Origin: an uncultured Gammaproteobacteria bacterium
GTDB taxonomy: Bacteria; Pseudomonadota; Gammaproteobacteria; Pseudomonadales; Porticoccaceae
Assembly: GCA_913060555.1 (NCBI GenBank)
Contig: CAJXRS010000014.1
Span: forward strand, 1-40,346
Reading direction: 5' to 3'
DNA: 40,346 bases
How positions within the stretch are numbered: the first letter of the stretch is position 1; each line of letters starts with the position of its first letter. The position numbers were made by a program, and so were the translations under genes. The notes under the pieces were generated by a model that did no database searches, was not told where the DNA came from, and worked only from the letters and a program-made list of their open reading frames with translations. Of this stretch, positions 27,475 to 34,703 are shown in pieces.

Positions 27475-29243
27475 GTGCCCGACTCGGCCGGCGACAGCGG
27501 CGCCACGCGCCCATTGCGGAATCTGGCCCAGGGCTGCAGCCGCGTTACCCGGCCGCTGCCGTCGAGCATCAGCAGGCCGGTCTGTCCGTGCACGGGCTGC
27601 GCCAGGCCGGGCATGCCGTCGGCGAGTTGGGCGTGCAGCAGGTAGCTGTCGACGCCCAGGGCGAACAGTTGTTGGTGTGCCGGCGGCAGCTGGTCGTCGG
27701 GGCGCGGCACCAGCTGTCCCGGGGCGGCCAGCGTCCAGGGCGAGGCGTTGAAGCGGATATTGCCCAGATCCCGATCCCGCGCCGGATCCGGGGTTCCCGA
27801 GTAGATCGCCGAAGTCGCGTAGATGGGCAGATCGCCGGCGTAGAGAAATTCCAGCGTCGGCTGGATCTGTCGCCCCTGGGTGGGGTAGGCGACGAGGAAA
27901 ACCATGTCGAGGTCGCCGCGGCGGCGCGGCGGTTTGGCGTCCCCGCCCGCGCCGGCCGGTGTCGCGCTGTCCGTCGGGCGCGGCGCCAGCAGTGGGCGCA
28001 GGACGGGGGTGAAGTCCTTGAGTGCCATGTCGTAGTGCACGGCCTCTCGCACTTCTCCACCCAACTCCCGGAAAGTGTCGGTGAAGGCGCGCAGTGCCCG
28101 GCTCCCCCAGCCGGTGTCCGGTACCAACGCCAGGGCGCTGCGCCGGCCGTCGCGCCAGGCGGTATGGGCGGCGGCTTTGGCTTCATCCGCAACCGAAAGG
28201 CCGAACTGATAGAAACCGAGGTTGCCCGTTGCGGTGTCGGACTCCAGGTAGTTCAGCGCCAGGACCGGCACCGGAAGCTGGCCGCGGTCGCGGATTCTGC
28301 GCAGCAGCTCGGGTTCGATCGGGCCGATCACCAGCTGGGCGCCCTCGTCGACCGCGCGCTGGTAGAGCGCCAGCACGTCGTCCGATGCGGTGTCGTAGAA
28401 GCGGATGTCCGGGGGTTGCACGCCGCCGGTCCGCGCCGCGAATGCCGCCGCCAGGAAGCCGTCGCGCAGAATCCCGGCGGCGGTGGCGTAGTTACCGCTC
28501 TCCGGAAGCAGCAGGGCGACCCGATTCAGGGCCTGCACTTCCTCGGGAGCGAGGATGCGGGCCCGCTCCACCCCGGGCGCGGCACCCACCGCCGGTGTCG
28601 GTTCGGTCTGGCGGCCGGCCAGCGCCAGCTGGTACCAGCTGTGCAGGCGCGGGTCTGCGGGTTCTGCGGCGAGCTTGCGGAGCATGGAGGTGGGGGTCTG
28701 CTGCAATACCGTCCAGATCCGTTGCTCGACCCCGGTCCGCACATCCGCGTCGTCGAGTTCGGCGGCCAGCGTGGTGTAGGCGGACAGGCTTTCCGCGGTC
28801 TCCCCGAGCAGGCCGAACAATTCGCCGCGCAGGCGCAGCCAACGCTGTCGTCGGTCTCCAGTGAAGGTCTTGCCGAGCGCGGTTGCGGCCGGTGCGGTGA
28901 GCAGATTCCGGGCGCGCAGGATTTCGCCCTCCTGGAGGGCGGCATCAGCGTAGCCGAGCAGGTATGCTCCGCGCGGCGCTTGCGGCAGCGCATCGGGATC
29001 GATCCGGGAGTAGAGTTGCAACGCTTGGGCGGTGGCGCCTGCTTCCTGTTCGCTCAGGGCGGCGGCCAGCAGCTCTCGGGCGCGCGTCGCCGTTGCGGCC
29101 TCGGTCGAGGCCCGGTCGACGACCGGAACCGTTTCGGTGGCGGCCGGCGTGCGCTGCGGTGTGGTACATCCGGCAAGCGCCAGGATCAGGGTGATGATGC
29201 CCAGCAGTTGGACGGGAGGAGAACGGGGAATGATGGCCGGCAC
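27471..29243 (-). CDS. lpoA: Penicillin-binding-protein activator LpoA
   Basis: LpoA is an outer-membrane lipoprotein that spans the periplasm to activate PBP1A. With GTG at 29243 the product is 590 residues, with lipobox LALAGC (Cys26) after a signal ([16 protein letters not shown]). The N-terminal half (about 35-230) is helical and TPR-like ([30 protein letters not shown]). The C-terminal half is a periplasmic-binding-protein fold ([47 protein letters not shown]). No in-frame ATG lies between 29243 and the signal sequence, and the ORF-track N-terminus is antisense to rsmI. The start codon therefore lies inside the 5' end of divergent rsmI. The ribosome site is weak, so the exact start is uncertain. 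Confidence 0.88.
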   Translation of the reverse strand: MPAIIPRSPPVQLLGIITLILALAGCTTPQRTPAATETVPVVDRASTEAATATRARELLAAALSEQEAGATAQALQLYSRIDPDALPQAPRGAYLLGYADAALQEGEILRARNLLTAPAATALGKTFTGDRRQRWLRLRGELFGLLGETAESLSAYTTLAAELDDADVRTGVEQRIWTVLQQTPTSMLRKLAAEPADPRLHSWYQLALAGRQTEPTPAVGAAPGVERARILAPEEVQALNRVALLLPESGNYATAAGILRDGFLAAAFAARTGGVQPPDIRFYDTASDDVLALYQRAVDEGAQLVIGPIEPELLRRIRDRGQLPVPVLALNYLESDTATGNLGFYQFGLSVADEAKAAAHTAWRDGRRSALALVPDTGWGSRALRAFTDTFRELGGEVREAVHYDMALKDFTPVLRPLLAPRPTDSATPAGAGGDAKPPRRRGDLDMVFLVAYPTQGRQIQPTLEFLYAGDLPIYATSAIYSGTPDPARDRDLGNIRFNASPWTLAAPGQLVPRPDDQLPPAHQQLFALGVDSYLLHAQLADGMPGLAQPVHGQTGLLMLDGSGRVTRLQPWARFRNGRVAPLSPAESGT

Positions 29244-30066
29244 CCTGTATGTAGTGGCAACACCGATCGGCAATCTGGGCGATATGGTACCCCGCGCCGT
29301 GGAGATACTCAAAGCGGTTGACCTGGTCGCCGCCGAGGATACCCGGCACAGCGGTCGGCTGCTGCGACATTTCGGTATCCGTGTGGCGCTGGTCTCATAC
29401 CACGATCGCAGTGGCCGCGACCGCGGCGAGGCGGTGCTCGCGGCGCTCGCCGCCGGCGACGACGTGGCGCTGATCAGTGACGCCGGCACGCCGCTCATTT
29501 CCGATCCGGGATACCGCCTGGTGCGCGCCGCCCGCGATGCCGGTTTCAGGGTCTCGCCGGTGCCCGGTCCCTGTGCCGCGGTGGCGGCCCTGAGCGCCGC
29601 GGGGTTGCCCAGCGACCGCTTCGTGTTCGAGGGTTTTCTGCCGGCGCGGGCCGGAGAGCGCCAGCGGCGGCTGGCGGAGCTGGCGGCCGAGCCGCGCACC
29701 CTGATTTTCTACGAGGCGCCGCACCGCATCCTGGATACCCTTGCCGACTTGCAGGCCGCCTTCGGCGCAGGTCGCGAGCTGGTGCTGGCCCGCGAGCTCA
29801 GCAAGGTTTTCGAGACCTTTGTCGCAGGTACCCTGGCCCAGGTCCTCGAGCGCGTCGCCGCGGATCCCGACCAGCGCCGCGGCGAAATGGTGCTGCTGGT
29901 GGCCGGCGCCCCGCAAGCGGCGCCCGAGGCTGGCGACTGGGATGCCGTGTTGCAGCCGCTGCTCGAAGAGCTGCCGTTGAAGCAGGCAGTGGCGCTGGCG
30001 GCCCGGATCACCGGAGGCGCGCGCAATCTGCTCTATCAGCGGGCACTGCTGCTGCGCGAACGCTGA
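29230..30066 (+). CDS. rsmI: 16S rRNA (cytidine1402-2'-O)-methyltransferase
   Basis: RsmI 2'-O-methylates C1402 of 16S rRNA, whose base is N4-methylated by RsmH, encoded at 33505. The 278-residue protein starts [27 protein letters not shown]. It then shows [17 protein letters not shown], the AdoMet motif [18 protein letters not shown] and [36 protein letters not shown] and [12 protein letters not shown] are also characteristic. Either of two adjacent ATGs (29230, 29233) can start it, with GGGAGGAG upstream. It is divergent from lpoA and overlaps the proposed lpoA start by 14 bases. The rsmI/lpoA pair matches yraL/yraM of E. coli. Confidence 0.96.
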   Translation: MMAGTLYVVATPIGNLGDMVPRAVEILKAVDLVAAEDTRHSGRLLRHFGIRVALVSYHDRSGRDRGEAVLAALAAGDDVALISDAGTPLISDPGYRLVRAARDAGFRVSPVPGPCAAVAALSAAGLPSDRFVFEGFLPARAGERQRRLAELAAEPRTLIFYEAPHRILDTLADLQAAFGAGRELVLARELSKVFETFVAGTLAQVLERVAADPDQRRGEMVLLVAGAPQAAPEAGDWDAVLQPLLEELPLKQAVALAARITGGARNLLYQRALLLRER

Positions 30067-30229
30067 CCGGAGGTCCCGGGGAGTCACGCGCCCCGCAGCC
30101 GAGCCCAGTAAGGCCGCCGGATTGTTATGATGCGGCGCGCGGCCCGCCCGCGCGATTTCCCCAGGCTCCGGTGCGGCGCCGGCGCAGGTCGCCCGCCCGG
30201 GTGTGGTAGCCACCTGCGGTTTTGCCCTT

Positions 30230-31081
30230 ATGAATCCCGAACAACTGTTGAATCTTCTCGACCTGGAGCGGCTCGACCGCGACCTGTTTCGCGGCGCCAA
30301 CCAGGATATCGGCGCCGGCGCTGTGTTCGGCGGCCAGGTGCTGGGCCAGGCGCTGATCGCGGCCGCGCGCACCGTCGCCGACAGATCCGCGCACTCGCTG
30401 CATTCCTATTTCCTGCGCCCGGGCCGGATGCAGGTGCCGATCATCTATCAGGTTGAACGGGTGCGCGATGGCGGCAGCTTTACCACCCGGCGGGTGGTGG
30501 CGGTGCAGGAAGGTGAAGTGATCTTCATTCTGTCCGCTTCGTTTCAGCAGGACCAGGACGGCTTTTCTCACCAGATCGACATGCCGCGGGTTCCGGGCCC
30601 CGAGGGCTTGCCGGACGAATACGAGCTGCGCGTGGCGGCCGCCGAACGGCTGCCGGAGGAACAGCGCGCCTTCCTCTCTGCGGTGCGGCCGGTGGAGATG
30701 CGCCCGGTGGATCCGCCGTCCCTGTGGGGTGAGGTGCGGGCCGAGCCCCGCCAACAGTTCTGGGTGCGGGTGCCGGCCGCGCTGTCAGACGACGGTGACC
30801 TGCACCGCGCACTGCTCGCCTATGCCTCGGATTACTACTTCATGGGCACCGCGCTGCGGCCCCACGGGCGGCGCTTTGGCGCCCCCGGGTTGCAGGCCGC
30901 CACCCTGGATCACGCCATGTGGTTCCACCGCGAATTCCGCACCGACGACTGGTTGCTCTACGACATGGAAAGTCCCAGCGCCAGCAGTGCGCGCGGCCTC
31001 AACATCGGCCACTTCTACGACCCCGGCGGGGTATTGGTGGCCAGCTGTGTGCAGGAGGGGTTGATCCGGCAGCGCAGCTGA
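30230..31081 (+). CDS. tesB: Acyl-CoA thioesterase II
   Basis: TesB hydrolyses medium- and long-chain acyl-CoA and 3-hydroxyacyl-CoA to free acids and CoA. The 283-residue double-hotdog protein has the catalytic triad Asp201 (ASDYYFMGT), Thr225 (AATLDHAMWFH) and Gln275 (CVQEGLIR). Their spacing of 24 and 50 residues equals that of E. coli Asp204/Thr228/Gln278. The N-terminal hotdog shows FRGANQDIGAGAVFGGQVLGQAL and HSLHSYFLRPG. The ATG at 30230 gives MNPEQLLNLLDLERLD, matching TesB; the ribosome site is poor. Its stop codon is the first base-paired part of a hairpin array that follows. Confidence 0.95.
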   Translation: MNPEQLLNLLDLERLDRDLFRGANQDIGAGAVFGGQVLGQALIAAARTVADRSAHSLHSYFLRPGRMQVPIIYQVERVRDGGSFTTRRVVAVQEGEVIFILSASFQQDQDGFSHQIDMPRVPGPEGLPDEYELRVAAAERLPEEQRAFLSAVRPVEMRPVDPPSLWGEVRAEPRQQFWVRVPAALSDDGDLHRALLAYASDYYFMGTALRPHGRRFGAPGLQAATLDHAMWFHREFRTDDWLLYDMESPSASSARGLNIGHFYDPGGVLVASCVQEGLIRQRS

Positions 31082-31223
31082 GAGCTTGTGAATTTTTCAA
31101 GCTCTCAGCTCGGCCAGGGATGGCCGGCCGCACATCAAGCACGCAAGTGCTTGATGTGCGGGAGCGAGTCCGGGCGTGTACCGGACTCGTGACAGAAGAA
31201 ATGCACAGGACGCGCATTTCTTC
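31079..31223 (+). repeat. Array of five consecutive hairpins
   Basis: Five inverted repeats follow each other with almost no gap. They are TGAGAGCTTG/CAAGCTCTCA (31079-31107, 10 bp, includes the tesB stop), CGGCCA/TGGCCG around GGGA (31111-31126), and a perfect 13-bp GCACATCAAGCAC/GTGCTTGATGTGC around GCAA (31130-31159). Then come CGAGTCCGG/CCGGACTCG (31165-31189, 9 bp) and GAAGAAATGC/GCATTTCTTC (31195-31223, 10 bp). Two loops are GNRA tetraloops, suggesting structure at the RNA level. It does not resemble an intrinsic terminator because no T run follows any stem. It may be a composite REP-like element or a structured 3' UTR or small RNA. Confidence 0.85.
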
Positions 31224-31255
31224 ACAAACGCTGAGGTGCCGTCGGATCCCCTGCC

Positions 31256-32203
31256 TCAGTAGGCGCCGGTGCGGGAGAAGATCTTCTTCGGGTTCTCCAC
31301 CATCATGGTGTCGATGTCACGGTCGCTGACCCCGGCGGCGCGCAAGGCCGGCAGCACATCCCGCGGCACATGCTCGTAGCACCAGTTGGGCGCGAATTTC
31401 TCCACATAGCTGCCGTCGAAGAAGTCCTGGAAGCTGCAGGAGTCGTGGGAGATGACCATTTGCCCCGCGAAGCCCTTCTCGCACAGCCTGGCGACCGTCT
31501 GGACGCGATCGTCGGTGGGCAGGAAGGCGTCCAGGCCGAAGCGGTCCATGCCGATGAAGCAGCCGCTGTCGAGGATCTCCTGGAGATAGTCGAGATCCGT
31601 GGAATCGCCCATGTGGCCGATCACGATGCGGCTCAGGTCGACGCCGAACTCGCGAAACGCCGCGACCTGATCACGTGCCGAGGTATTGGCGACGGTGGTG
31701 TGGGTCGAGATCGGCACCCCGGTCTCCCGGTGCGCGGTCGCCGCGGCCTGCAGCAGCTTCTTGTTGAAGGCATCCACGCCGGGATGATCGCTGGCGCACT
31801 TGATGATCCCGGCCCTGGTGCCGGTGCCCAGGATGCCCTCGCGGATGTCGCGGGTCATGTAGCTGGCCAGCTTGTCTACCTCCCAGGAGTGCATCTGCGG
31901 TTCCTCGGTCCAGTAGAAGCCGGTGGCGACCACCACATTGACGCCGGTTTGCTCGGCGACCTGCCGGATGGCATGGATGTCGCGGCCGAGATTGATCGGG
32001 GTGAGGTCGACGATCGACTTGACGCCGCGGTCGGCAGCCCGCTTGAGGGCTGCGGCGGCCTTGGGAATTTCGGTCTCGGCGGCGTAGTAGTCGTTGAAGT
32101 TCTGGCGCATCGACCAGCTGGCGACCACGATGTGCTCGTGCATCAGGCACATTCCCAGATCGCCGACGTCGATCGCGCCGAGTGCGGTTTCCACCTGTGG
32201 CAT
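31256..32203 (-). CDS. Phosphotriesterase-family metal-dependent hydrolase
   Basis: A 315-residue amidohydrolase-superfamily protein of the phosphotriesterase/lactonase group. The binuclear metal ligands are all visible: LMHEH (His22, His24), the bridging carbamylated-lysine position GIIKCAS (Lys135), STHTT (His168), GHMGD (His197) and SHDS (Asp254). Natural substrates of this group are often lactones or aryl/alkyl esters rather than phosphotriesters; specificity cannot be read here. The ATG at 32203 gives MPQVETALGAIDVGDLGMCLMHEHI and has GGGGGGAA just upstream; the ORF-track N-terminal extension runs antisense into rnpB and is not coding. It is an insertion between rsmI-tesB and rnpB-mraZ relative to Pseudomonas. 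Confidence 0.87.
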   Translation of the reverse strand: MPQVETALGAIDVGDLGMCLMHEHIVVASWSMRQNFNDYYAAETEIPKAAAALKRAADRGVKSIVDLTPINLGRDIHAIRQVAEQTGVNVVVATGFYWTEEPQMHSWEVDKLASYMTRDIREGILGTGTRAGIIKCASDHPGVDAFNKKLLQAAATAHRETGVPISTHTTVANTSARDQVAAFREFGVDLSRIVIGHMGDSTDLDYLQEILDSGCFIGMDRFGLDAFLPTDDRVQTVARLCEKGFAGQMVISHDSCSFQDFFDGSYVEKFAPNWCYEHVPRDVLPALRAAGVSDRDIDTMMVENPKKIFSRTGAY

Positions 32204-32339
32204 GGTTCCCCCCGTGTGCTGTGGTTGTGTAATGGTGCGCCCGGCGCTGCCGCCGGGTCGGGCAAGGGCAGACAACGCCCGATAGTAGAAGAACTCCGGG
32301 GCCGGGGGAAGTATGGGGACGGCTCCCGTGGGCCTGGGG

Positions 32340-32345
32340 TAGAAT
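32340..32345 (+). promoter_or_regulatory. Possible -10 box of rnpB
   Basis: TAGAAT lies 6 bases before the predicted 5' end of RNase P RNA, a good -10 position. I do not see a convincing -35 element 16-18 bases upstream, so the promoter call is tentative. Confidence 0.45.
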
Positions 32346-32351
32346 ACCCGC

Positions 32352-32711
32352 GAAGTCGGCCGGACAGTCGCTGTCGCGCTTGCGCGGTGGAGGAAAGTCC
32401 GGGCTCCACAGGGCAGAGTGCCAGGTAACGCCTGGGGGGCGTGAGCCCACGGAAAGTGCCGCAGAAAACATACCGCCGATGGCCGCTGCCCAGGCAGTGG
32501 ATCAGGTAAGGGTGAAAAGGTGCGGTAAGAGCGCACCGCGCGTCTGGCAACAGGCGTGGCAGGGTAAACCCCACTCGGAGCAAGGCCAAATAGGAACCCC
32601 ATGGCGCGGCCCGCGTTGGGTTCGGGTAGGCCGCAAGAGGCGTGCGGTGACGCGCGTCCCAGATGAATGACTGTCCACGACAGAACCCGGCTTACAGGCC
32701 GACTTCACTCC
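32352..32711 (+). ncRNA. rnpB: RNase P RNA, bacterial class A
   Basis: RnpB is the catalytic RNA of RNase P, which trims 5' leaders from pre-tRNAs. The ends pair as P1 (GAAGTCGGCC with GGCCGACTTC). The conserved regions are all present in order: GGACAGTCGC, GAGGAAAGTCCGGGCTCC, GCCAGGTAACGCCTGGGGGGC, GGTGAAAAGGTGCGGTAAGAGCGCACC, GAGCAAGGCCAAATAGG, the L15 region GGGTAGGC that holds the tRNA 3'-CCA binding GGU, and ATGAATGACTGTCCACGACAGAACCCGGCTTA. The P3 helix appears shorter than in E. coli, giving a total near 360 instead of 377 bases. The 3' end is estimated from E. coli. Location just upstream of mraZ is conserved in Pseudomonas-like genomes. Confidence 0.97.
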
Positions 32712-32931
32712 TTCTTCGGCGGGCAGCCCGGCTGGCTCGCCGCCAGGGGCAGCGGGCGGGCCGGTAGCCCGCTCCCCCTCCCCCGCGACTCCTCAAGAAC
32801 TACTTTAAGTTAATCCATCACCGCGCTGATTTGGCGAGCCATTCTTTTTCCAGAATTCTGCTGGTTCGAGATTTCACTGCGAGATCGGTGGATTTCCCCG
32901 CAAATTTCGCGAGTTTCCGGCCCAGGGCTGC
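32712..32931. other. Gap between rnpB and the mra promoter
   Basis: About 220 bases separate rnpB from the mra promoter. The first part is GC-rich with a possible GCGGGC...GCCCGC stem near 32750 but no T run; the second part is AT-richer. No ORF is credible. rnpB termination or processing presumably occurs here. Confidence 0.5.
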
Positions 32932-32959
32932 TTGACTTTGGTTTGATGAGGCATATAGT
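32932..32959 (+). promoter_or_regulatory. Predicted sigma-70 promoter of the mra/dcw cluster
   Basis: TTGACT (32932-32937) and TATAGT (32954-32959) are 16 bases apart, a good match to the sigma-70 consensus. The position matches the mra promoter that drives mraZ through the division genes. The -10 overlaps the first MraZ-type repeat. Confidence 0.75.
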
Positions 32960-32992
32960 GGGGCAAATCGGAAATTTGTGGGGAATTGTGGT
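32958..32992 (+). promoter_or_regulatory. MraZ operator (GTGGG direct repeats)
   Basis: GTGGGG at 32958, GTGGGG at 32978 and GTGGT at 32988 fall on one 10-bp period, with a degenerate copy (TCGGAA) at 32968. MraZ proteins bind TGGG direct repeats with 10-bp spacing upstream of their own gene. The array overlaps the -10 and early transcribed region, a layout suited to autorepression of the cluster. Confidence 0.72.
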
Positions 32993-33022
32993 CTCCCCGC
33001 GGGCACAATCAGCGGAGGCCCG

Positions 33023-33478
33023 GTGTTTCGCGGCAGCAACGAGATCAACATGGATGCCAAGGGACGCATGGCGGTGCCGTCCCGGTATCGGGACGCGTTG
33101 CTGGCCCAGGGCGACGGCCAATTGGTTGCGACCATCGACATCGAGGACCGCTGCCTCTTGCTGTACCCGCTGCCGGCCTGGCAGGAGATCGAGACCCAGA
33201 TCGCACGTCTGCCGACCTTCAATCCCGATACCCGCCGTCTGCAACGGCTACTGATCGGGCACGCACGGGAGCTGGATCTCGACGGCAATGGTCGGGTGCT
33301 CATTCCCCCCGAGTTGCGCACCTACGCCGGACTGGAAAAGCAGGTGGTGCTGGTCGGCCAGGGTCACCGCTTCGAGTTGTGGAGCGCGGATAACTGGGGC
33401 GTCCGCCGCGAGGAATGGCTCGCCGAGGCCGCCGGCGGGCGGGCGATCCCGGCGGAAATGCAGAGCCTGTCGCTGTAG
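33023..33478 (+). CDS. mraZ: Transcriptional regulator MraZ
   Basis: MraZ is a ring-forming DNA-binding protein with two SpoVT/AbrB-type domains that represses the division and wall cluster. The 151-residue product has domain 1 NEINMDAKGRMAVPSRYRDAL and domain 2 HARELDLDGNGRVLIPPELRTYAGLEKQVVLVG. GTG at 33023 is the best start, with GCGGAGG 4 bases upstream, giving (M)FRGSNEINMDAKGR as in other MraZ proteins; the ORF-track start at 32978 lies in the operator region. It is the first gene of the cluster, and its likely operator lies about 30 bases upstream. Confidence 0.94.
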   Translation: MFRGSNEINMDAKGRMAVPSRYRDALLAQGDGQLVATIDIEDRCLLLYPLPAWQEIETQIARLPTFNPDTRRLQRLLIGHARELDLDGNGRVLIPPELRTYAGLEKQVVLVGQGHRFELWSADNWGVRREEWLAEAAGGRAIPAEMQSLSL

Positions 33479-33504
33479 CGCCCCGGGCGCCGGCGGAGCG
33501 CACC

Positions 33505-34431
33505 ATGGGGGGCGGACACCAGACGGTATTGCGGGATGAGGCGGTGACGGCCTTGTTGACGGATCGGGATGGGTTTTACGTGGACTGTACCTTTGGCCGC
33601 GGCGGCCACAGCGCCGAACTGCTGCGGCGCCTCGACCCCGGCGCACGCCTGCTGGCGATCGATCTGGACCCCGAGGCCTGCGCCGCGGCCGCTGCGCAGG
33701 CGGCCGAAGATCCGCGCCTGGAGATCGTCCAGGGCTCCTTTGCGGAGCTGCCGGCGCTGCTCGATGCGCGCGGCAGGCGCGGCCGGGTCGCCGGGATCCT
33801 GCTCGATCTCGGGGTGTCGTCGCCGCAGCTGGACGACGCGGCGCGGGGTTTCAGTTTCCTGCGCGACGGCCCGCTGGACATGCGCATGGATCCGCAGCAG
33901 GGCGAGAGCGCCGCGGCCTGGCTGGCGCGGGCCCGGGAGTCCGAGATCGTCGCGGTGCTGCGCGACTACGGCGAAGAGCGCCACGCGCGGCGCATCGCGC
34001 GCGCCATCGTGAGCGCCCGCGCCAGGGCGCCGCTGGAGCGCACCACGCAGCTCGCGGAGGTGATCGCCGCCGCCCATCCGGCCTGGCAGCCCGGGCGCCA
34101 TCCGGCGACCCAATCGTTCCAGGCCATCCGCATCCAGGTCAACGGCGAGCTGGATGCACTGCGCGCGTTGCTCGCCGAGGTCATCGAGCTGCTCCAGGTG
34201 GGCGGGCATTTGGTGGTGATCAGCTTTCATTCGTTGGAGGACCGGTTGGTCAAGCGCTTCATTCGCGACGCCGAGCATCCCAGGGTGCCGCGCGGCCTGC
34301 CTATCGAGGAGTCCCGGCTGCCGCGCCGACTGCGCAGGCTGGGCCGCGCCCAGCGAGCCTCGGCGACGGAACTGGCGACCAACCCCAGGGCGCGCAGTGC
34401 GGTGCTGCGCGCCGCGGAGAAGTTGGCGTGA
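33505..34431 (+). CDS. rsmH: 16S rRNA (cytosine1402-N4)-methyltransferase
   Basis: RsmH (MraW) N4-methylates C1402 of 16S rRNA; RsmI, encoded at 29230, adds the 2'-O-methyl to the same nucleotide. The 308-residue enzyme has HQTVLRDEAVTALL, AdoMet motif I YVDCTFGRGGHSAELL, AIDLDPEA, LLDLGVSSPQLDDAARGFSF, MRMDP and VISFHSLEDRLVKRF, all RsmH signatures. The ATG at 33505 follows GGAG at a short distance; the ORF-track start at 33415 is within mraZ. The stop overlaps the ftsL GTG, a coupled junction. Confidence 0.96.
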   Translation: MGGGHQTVLRDEAVTALLTDRDGFYVDCTFGRGGHSAELLRRLDPGARLLAIDLDPEACAAAAAQAAEDPRLEIVQGSFAELPALLDARGRRGRVAGILLDLGVSSPQLDDAARGFSFLRDGPLDMRMDPQQGESAAAWLARARESEIVAVLRDYGEERHARRIARAIVSARARAPLERTTQLAEVIAAAHPAWQPGRHPATQSFQAIRIQVNGELDALRALLAEVIELLQVGGHLVVISFHSLEDRLVKRFIRDAEHPRVPRGLPIEESRLPRRLRRLGRAQRASATELATNPRARSAVLRAAEKLA

Positions 34432-34703
34432 CACCGCTCCGCGAGCGCCAACTGGTGGCCGTGCTGTGGCTCGCGGTGCTCGCCTCGGCGCTGGCCGCGG
34501 TGTCCGTCAGTCACGAATGCCGGCGCCTCTACGCCCGGCTCGCGGAGTCGGAACGCACCGAACACCACCTCCAGGTGGAATGGGGCCGCTACTTGCTGGA
34601 GCGCAGCACCTGGGCGTCTCCGGGACGGATCGAAAAGCAGGCCCGAGAGGAATACGGTCTGCGTGCGCCGGCCCTGGATGAAATCATCAGGATGCGGCCA
34701 TGA
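34428..34703 (+). CDS. ftsL: Cell division protein FtsL
   Basis: FtsL is a bitopic septum protein that joins FtsB and FtsQ and activates FtsWI. The 91-residue product has a short cytoplasmic tail, one membrane helix (about 8-28, LVAVLWLAVLASALAAVSVSH) and a periplasmic coiled-coil (CRRLYARLAESERTEHHLQVEWGRYLLE). It ends with RIEKQAREEYGLRAPALDEIIRM, the conserved FtsL C-terminus. GTG start at 34428 overlaps the rsmH stop (GTGA). Its stop overlaps the ftsI ATG by 4 bases. Sequence conservation is low in this family, but size, topology and position make the call safe. Confidence 0.95.
   Translation: MTPLRERQLVAVLWLAVLASALAAVSVSHECRRLYARLAESERTEHHLQVEWGRYLLERSTWASPGRIEKQAREEYGLRAPALDEIIRMRP

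Noticed and set aside
31079-31223. Integron attC sites or an intrinsic terminator cluster
   Set aside because: No integrase or cassette structure is seen, the stems lack attC-like R and L boxes, and no stem is followed by a T run.
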